This document shows, piece after piece, positions 58,535 to 64,000 of a DNA stretch of 64,000 nt (the first letter of the stretch is position 1; the number at the start of each line of letters is the position of its first letter). The DNA comes from Palaemon carinicauda. Lineage: Eukaryota; Arthropoda; Malacostraca; Decapoda; Palaemonidae. The stretch spans positions 42,780,165-42,844,164 of the forward strand of contig NC_090766.1 of the NCBI RefSeq assembly GCF_036898095.1, written 5' to 3'. The position numbers were made by a program, and so were the translations under genes. The notes beneath the pieces were generated by a model, which saw only the letters and a list, made by a program, of their open reading frames with translations, searched no databases and was not told where the DNA came from.

Positions 58535-61500
58535 TCTATCTATCTATATACCAAGGCACTTCCCCCAATTTTGGGGGGTAGCCGACACCAACAATGAAAC
58601 AAAACAAAAAGGGGACCTCTACTCTCTATGTTCCTTCAGCCTAATCAGGGACCCAACCGAGTTCAGCTGGTACTGCTAGGGTGCCACAGCCCAACCTCCC
58701 ACATTTCCACCACAGATGAAGCTTCATAATGCTGACTCCCCTACTGCTGCTACCTCCGCGGTCATCTAAGGCCCCGGAGGAAGCAGCAGGGCCTACTGGA
58801 ACTGCGTCACAATCGCTCGCCATTCATTCCTATTTCTAGCACGCTCTCTTGCCTCTCTCACATCTATCCTCCTATCACCCAGAGCTTTCTTTACACCATC
58901 CATCCACCCAAACCTTGGCCTTCCTCTTGTACTTCTCCCATCAACTCTTGCATTCATCACCTTCTTTAGCAGACAACCATTTTCCATTCTCTCAACATGG
59001 CCAAACCACCTCAACACATTCATATCCACTCTAGCCGCTAACTCATTTCTTACACCAGTTCTCTCCCTCACCACTTCGTTCCTAACCCTATCTACTCGAG
59101 ATACACCAGCCATACTCCTCAGACACTTCATCTCAAACACATTCAATTCCTGTCTCTCCATCACTTTCATTCCCCACGACTCCGATCCATACATCACAGT
59201 TGGTACAATCACTTTCTCATATAGAACTCTCTTTACATTCATGCCCAACCCTCTATTTTTTACTACTCCCTTAACTGCCCCCAACACTTTGCAACCTTCA
59301 TTCACTCTCTGACGTACATCTGCTTCCACTCCACCATTTGCTGCAACAATAGACCCCAAGTACTTAAACTGATCCACCTCCTTAAGTAACTCTCCATTCA
59401 ACATGACATTCAACCTTGCACCACCTTCCCTTCTCGTACATCTCATAACCTTACTCTTACCCACATTAACTCTCAACTTCCTTCTCTCACACACCCTTCC
59501 AAATTCTGTCACTAGTCGGTCAAGCTTCTCTTCTGTGTCTGCTACCAGTACAGTATCATCCGCAAACAACAACTGATTTACCTCCCATTCATGGTCATTC
59601 TCGCTTACCAGTTTTAATCCTCGTCCAAGCACTCGAGCATTCACCTCTCTCACCACTCCATCAACATACAAGTTAAACAACCACGGCGACATCACACATC
59701 CCTGTCTCAGCCCCACTCTCACCGGAAACCAATCACTCACTTCATTTCCTATTCTAACACATGCTTTACTACCTTTGTATAAACTTTTCACTGCTTGCAA
59801 CAACCTTCCACCAACTCCATATAACCTCATCACATCCCACATTGCTTCCCTATCAACTCTATCATATGCTTTCTCCAGATCCATAAACGCAACATACACC
59901 TCCTTACCTTTTGCTAAATATTTCTCGCATATCTGCCTAACTGTAAAAATCTGATTCATACAACCCCTACCTCTTCTAAAACCACCCTGTACTTCCAAGA
60001 TTGCATTCTCTGTTTTATCCTTAATCCTATTAATCAGTACTCTACCATACACTTTTCCAACTACACTCAACAAACTAATACCTCTTGAATTACAACACTC
60101 ATGCACATCTCCCTTACCCTTATATAGTGGTACAATACATGCACAAACCCAATCTACTGGTACCATTGACAACACAAAACACATATTAAACAATCTCACC
60201 AACCATTCAAGTACAGTCACACCCCCTTCCTTCAACATCTCAGCTTTCACACCGTCCATACCAGATGCTTTTCCTACTCTCGTTTCATCTAGTGCTCTCC
60301 TCACTTCCTCTATTGTTATCTCTCTCTCATTCTCACCTCCCATCACTGGCACCTCAACACCTGGAACAGCAATTATATCTGCCTCCCTATTATCCTCAAC
60401 ATTCAGCAAACTTTCAAAATATTCCGCCCACCTTTTCCTTGCCTCCTCTCCTTTTAACAACCTTCCATTTCCATCTTTCACTGTCTCTTCAATTCTTGCG
60501 CCAGCCTTCCTTACTCTCTTCACTTCTTTCCAAAACTTCTTCTTATTCTCTTCATATGACTGACCCAATCCCTGACCCCACCTCAGGTCAGCTGCCCTCT
60601 TTGCCTCACGTACCTTGCGCTTTACTTCCACCTTTTTCTCTCTATATTTTTCATACTTCTCTATACTATTACTCTGCAGCCATTCTTCAAAAGCCCTCTT
60701 TTTCTCTTCCACTTTCACCTTCACTCCTTCATTCCACCATTCACTGCCCTTCCTCATGCTGCCTCCAACAACCTTCTTGCCACATACATCACTTGCAATC
60801 CCAACAAAATTTTCTTTTACTAACTTCCATTCCTCCTCTAAATTACCAGTTTCTCTTACTCTCACCTCATCATATGCCATTTTCAACCTTTCCTGATATT
60901 TACTTTTTACCCCCGGTTTTATTAGCTCTTCAATCCTCACTACCTCCCTTTTACATCCACCTACTCTATTCCCCCACTCTTTTGCTACAACTAATTTTCC
61001 TTCCACCAAAAAATGATCAGACATACCGTTAGCCATACCCCTAAACACGTGCACGTCTTTCAATCTTCCAAACATTCTTTTAGTTACCAACACATAATCC
61101 ATTAATGCCCTTTCTACTACTCTTCCATTTGCCACTCTTACCCACGTATACTTATTCTTATCTTTCTTTTTAAAGAAACTAGCACCTATTACCATCTCTT
61201 GTTCAACACACATGTCTACCAGTCTCTCACCACTCTCATTTTCACCTGGTACGCCATACTTACCAATGACACCTTCTACCTCTCCAGCGCCCACTCTAGC
61301 ATTTAAGTCACCCATAACAACTACATAATTCCTTCTACCCAGTCCTTCTACACACCTAGTTAAATCATTCCAGAACTCATTCCGATCTTCTTCACTTTTC
61401 TCACTACCTGGCCCATACGCACTGACAAACGCCCAACATTCCCTACCCAACCTAACCCTTACCCACATTAACCTAGATGATATCTCCTTCCATTCCACTA

Positions 61501-61880
61501 CTTTACCTGTCATCCATTCACTCAGCAATAACGCCACACCCTCTCTCGCTCTTCCCCTTTCAATCCCAGACACTCTACCAGACATTTCACCAAACATCAC
61601 TTCACCCTTTCCTTTCATCTTTGTCTCACACAAGGCCAATACATCCATCCTTCTACTTCTAAACATACTTCCAATCTCACATCTTTTACTCTCTATCGTA
61701 CTACATCCACGCACATTTAAACACCCCAAAACTAGAGTGCGGGGAGCAGTCACTCTCCCCCCAGCTCCATCTCCTTGTCGATGTCTCGCAGGAATTTTTT
61801 ACAGGAGAGGGGGTTCCCAGCCCCCTCGTCCCGTCCCTTTTAGTCGCCTCTTACGACACGCAGGGATAACGTTGGCGCTA
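58535..61880 (-). mobile_element. Full-length RTE-like LINE with target-site duplication
   Basis: An 11-bp direct repeat TTAGGAGACTA flanks it at 58524-58534 and 61881-61891. Its 3' end (left) finishes in a short TCTA tetranucleotide tail, and a ~250-bp 3' UTR separates this from the stop codon. The 5' leader (right, about 127 bp) contains CAACGTTATCCCTGCGTGTC. One long endonuclease-RT frame fills the middle. Truncated relatives of its 3' end lie at 8690 and 26725. This is the youngest-looking element of the window. Confidence 0.92.
58793..61753 (-). CDS. RTE-like LINE endonuclease-reverse transcriptase (986 codons)
   Basis: An uninterrupted frame. The apurinic-type endonuclease domain (about 1-250) has LNVRG with Asn13, CETKMKG with Glu43, SAYGPG with Tyr113, GDLNARVG with Asp149 and Asn151, MDYVLV with Asp219 and MSDHFL with Asp246 and His247. 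The RT domain (about 480-800) has FMDLEKAYDRVD with Asp625, GLRQGCVMSPWLFNLYVDGV and FADDTVLVADT with Asp732 and Asp733. The C-terminus has LRWFGHVERM and RGRPRFGWMDGV, as in RTE-type proteins; no RNase H is seen. All catalytic residues are intact. The first codon of this frame after the upstream TAA-bounded leader that covers the endonuclease start is GTG (61753), not ATG; the first in-frame ATG is codon 30, inside the domain. Target-primed reverse transcription is the family mechanism. Confidence 0.88.
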   Translation of the reverse strand: MTAPRTLVLGCLNVRGCSTIESKRCEIGSMFRSRRMDVLALCETKMKGKGEVMFGEMSGRVSGIERGRAREGVALLLSEWMTGKVVEWKEISSRLMWVRVRLGRECWAFVSAYGPGSEKSEEDRNEFWNDLTRCVEGLGRRNYVVVMGDLNARVGAGEVEGVIGKYGVPGENESGERLVDMCVEQEMVIGASFFKKKDKNKYTWVRVANGRVVERALMDYVLVTKRMFGRLKDVHVFRGMANGMSDHFLVEGKLVVAKEWGNRVGGCKREVVRIEELIKPGVKSKYQERLKMAYDEVRVRETGNLEEEWKLVKENFVGIASDVCGKKVVGGSMRKGSEWWNEGVKVKVEEKKRAFEEWLQSNSIEKYEKYREKKVEVKRKVREAKRAADLRWGQGLGQSYEENKKKFWKEVKRVRKAGARIEETVKDGNGRLLKGEEARKRWAEYFESLLNVEDNREADIIAVPGVEVPVMGGENEREITIEEVRRALDETRVGKASGMDGVKAEMLKEGGVTVLEWLVRLFNMCFVLSMVPVDWVCACIVPLYKGKGDVHECCNSRGISLLSVVGKVYGRVLINRIKDKTENAILEVQGGFRRGRGCMNQIFTVRQICEKYLAKGKEVYVAFMDLEKAYDRVDREAMWDVMRLYGVGGRLLQAVKSLYKGSKACVRIGNEVSDWFPVRVGLRQGCVMSPWLFNLYVDGVVREVNARVLGRGLKLVSENDHEWEVNQLLFADDTVLVADTEEKLDRLVTEFGRVCERRKLRVNVGKSKVMRCTRREGGARLNVMLNGELLKEVDQFKYLGSIVAANGGVEADVRQRVNEGCKVLGAVKGVVKNRGLGMNVKRVLYEKVIVPTVMYGSESWGMKVMERQELNVFEMKCLRSMAGVSRVDRVRNEVVRERTGVRNELAARVDMNVLRWFGHVERMENGCLLKKVMNARVDGRSTRGRPRFGWMDGVKKALGDRRIDVREARERARNRNEWRAIVTQFQ

Positions 61881-61891
61881 TTAGGAGACTA

Positions 61892-63113
61892 AAAATACAA
61901 AACTTCAGTGGCATATCCAAGCTAAGGTTATTGCCATTAACCACTATATTACCTCAATACAAAACTAGAGGGCCAAGCTTATTGAAAGGGAAAAAAGGAG
62001 GGAAGTTTTTAATTTTTTTGGTAAACATCAATACAAAACTAGGCTTCAAGAAAAGAGCATTATGAACATCAGGTCGTATAGAAATAATAAATTTTATTAT
62101 TAAAAGTCAGTTTTTAACACAAAAGATTATTATATACATTATATAACTCAGGCTCAAGTAAAAAGCTGAAAATAAATACATTATTATCACTCGCATTAAG
62201 ACTTGTGTATCACTTTACTAACTTAAGCTCACAACATACAGTAGATTATTTGTCGCTCACTGTTAAATATCAAGAAAAATAATTCTCAGCTATACATAAA
62301 TGAATATAAGGTTCTGTACTACTTCAACTTCATTAACCAATGCAAGCTAACCTCACCTTATGCAAAATATATCATCATGATTAGCTAATTTTGATCGGTC
62401 CCAACAATTATTGCCAGATTATCTATTGCTGAATTGTTGTTTGTGCATGTATCTCATAAAATGACAATTTTCACCATCATAATCTTGTGTTAATCACTTG
62501 TTTTTCATGAATAAAATCACATTCAAAATGAAGTTTTATACTTGCCAGAATCATACAATCACAGCTTCAAAGAAGATGAATACATCACCAAATAAATTCC
62601 TCCATATCTCTGAATAATTTTTATTCGCTGTAATGATTTTTCTACTTTACATTAACTTTCGCTTGTCGCTTTCTGGATACAACTTAAACAGTTGTGTTTC
62701 TATTTCTTTAGGTCATAAATAGTTGCTGTTCCAACTCCAAATCCTATTCCAGACAGTTCATGCTTACAATGCTTTCAAGTTTTATGAACAATCAAAATTT
62801 TTCTGAGACAAATGCTCTCACTTTTCACTATTAGTTATAAGCGTATCTCATGCTTTATCGTCATTTTGAATATAATCTGAACCATGGAGCACACAAACAG
62901 GCCGCAATCATAATAAGGAGCAAAGAGTATACTAAGGCCACAGCTGACAGTGAAGTGATACCATGCAGACAAAGGGTTAGGCACGTGATAAATGGCTATA
63001 CTTGTTTGAACCTTCTCAGCACTGGAATTTTCTGTTAGTCATCACTTTAAAAACTTTCTGATTTTGGAGCTCTTCAGTTTTAGAAATTTCAGATTAAGGA
63101 TTCTCAACCTCTA
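61892..63113. other. Unassigned AT-rich DNA
   Basis: Repeated CAATACAAAACTAG phrases at about 61955, 62028 and 61895, but no gene or element boundary. Confidence 0.45.
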
Positions 63114-63115
63114 TA

Positions 63116-63330
63116 CAGTAATACCTCTTGATACAAAAAATTCATTGATACGAAAAGATACTAAGATTTTTTTCCCCTCATGATACAAAACGAGATCTGG
63201 CCAGCCACCGAAAAATAATTTTAAAACTCGCACGCCACAAAACTGTAAACTTGCCACCATTGTCCTACTCTCCCATTGGTTATCTCCCTACCTTGATGCT
63301 AATTACCGCTGTAAGATACTGCTCTTCTAT
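63116..63330 (+). mobile_element. Terminus of a third Tigger-like element
   Basis: After TA (63114-63115) the sequence CAGTAATACCTCTTGATAC resembles the Tigger ends at 22208 and 55080. Further in, CCCATTGGTTATCTCCCTAC (about 63272-63291) and ATGCTAATTACC match the subterminal region of the 55080-57750 element in reverse complement. No second end or transposase is visible before the window closes. Confidence 0.6.
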
Positions 63331-63335
63331 TTATA

Positions 63336-63690
63336 TCAATAAGTACATTTTTTTAAAGTTAAAAAACACAATGAACAGTACTGAATTGTGAGTATGTACA
63401 GTATGCATATATGCACAATGCTACTAAGCATATCAAACACATTAGCAATATATTTTTTCTTCATTTCGGTAAATAAATATCAGATCGTAATATTTTTTTC
63501 CTTTTAATGTCATGATTATTTATTTACAATTAATTCTATATCAATAAGTACATTTTTAATAAAAAAAAAAAAACGATGAACAGTACCGTATAGTGTATGT
63601 ACAGTATGTATGTACACATAATGCTACTACACACAACAAAACATTAGCGATATATTTTTCTTTCATTTTGGTAAATAAATAACAGTTAAA
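63336..63690 (+). repeat. ~201-bp tandem duplication
   Basis: Two diverged copies, starting at TATATCAATAAGTACATTTT near 63336 and 63537, both running through GTATGTACAGTATG, AATGCTACTA, CATTAGC.ATATATTTTT and GGTAAATAAATA. Confidence 0.8.
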
Positions 63691-64000
63691 CTATTTACTG
63701 AGCAACTTAAGTTTATTCATTATACAAAGTACACGTACATATTAATATCAAGGAAGCTTGCTGGTATTATAAAAAAAGAAAAAAAATAGCTTGAAAATAC
63801 ATGTGAAATAAAAACCAGGTAGGTTATTTATTTTTGTATCACCAATGAATATTAATTGTGACATTGAACAATAAATTAGCTAAGGTGAAAAATATACAGA
63901 AGTTGAAGAAAATGGTTTGGTTATGCACGATAGAAAAAGTACCTCTCTACAATAAGGGTAACATTAATAAAGTACAGTACATACGGTACCGTATATTCCG

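Noticed and set aside
60265..61032. 255-codon plus-strand frame
   Set aside because: It is antisense to the intact LINE polymerase and has no recognisable motif; openness follows from codon bias of the real strand.

Overview
The window looks like nuclear DNA from a decapod crustacean. The evidence is an animal-type eIF5 gene with nine coding exons and GT-AG introns, DIRS-type tyrosine-recombinase retrotransposons (a group widespread in decapods), several LINE lineages, pogo/Tigger DNA transposons, a TTAA-flanked MITE and long minisatellites. The sequence is AT-rich. A caridean prawn is my guess, but the species cannot be fixed from the sequence alone. There is no bacterial, phage or CRISPR content, and only one host protein-coding gene can be supported.

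Layout. 1-16.8 kb is gene-free and repeat-rich. It holds decayed LINE pieces (2.7-4.0 kb), two paralogous copies of a ~1.2 kb interspersed repeat (4.2-5.4 and 9.2-10.7 kb), the second split by a 317-bp TTAA-flanked MITE, three homogenised minisatellites (37-bp, 47-bp and ~32-bp units), SINE copies, and a lone RFX X-box-like site at 15.29 kb. 16.8-25.1 kb is a decayed DIRS-like element with inverted termini, itself broken by a SINE and by an internally deleted Tigger element. 25.1-32 kb is mostly unassigned, with LINE 3' ends and several exon-like segments. 32.15-43.0 kb is the eIF5 gene; introns 1 and 8 carry a LINE and a SINE. 45.5-52.3 kb is a second, better preserved DIRS-like element inserted into a third copy of the ~1.2 kb repeat. 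It abuts ~890 bp of almost pure pyrimidine, followed by two LINE fragments fused head to tail. 55.08-57.75 kb is a Tigger/pogo element with a frameshifted transposase. 58.5-61.9 kb is a full-length RTE-like LINE with an 11-bp target-site duplication and a 986-codon open frame. The end of the window holds another Tigger terminus and a ~200-bp tandem duplication.

How the parts relate. eIF5 is the GTPase-activating factor that acts with eIF2 in start-codon selection. Its probable leader exon carries one short upstream ORF in poor context while the main AUG gains a strong context on splicing, which fits the known eIF5 autoregulation. The SINEs share their 3' tail with a LINE family in the same window, suggesting LINE-dependent mobilisation. 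The nested insertions give a relative order of events: the ~1.2 kb repeat before the MITE and DIRS element 2, and DIRS element 1 before its SINE and Tigger insertions.
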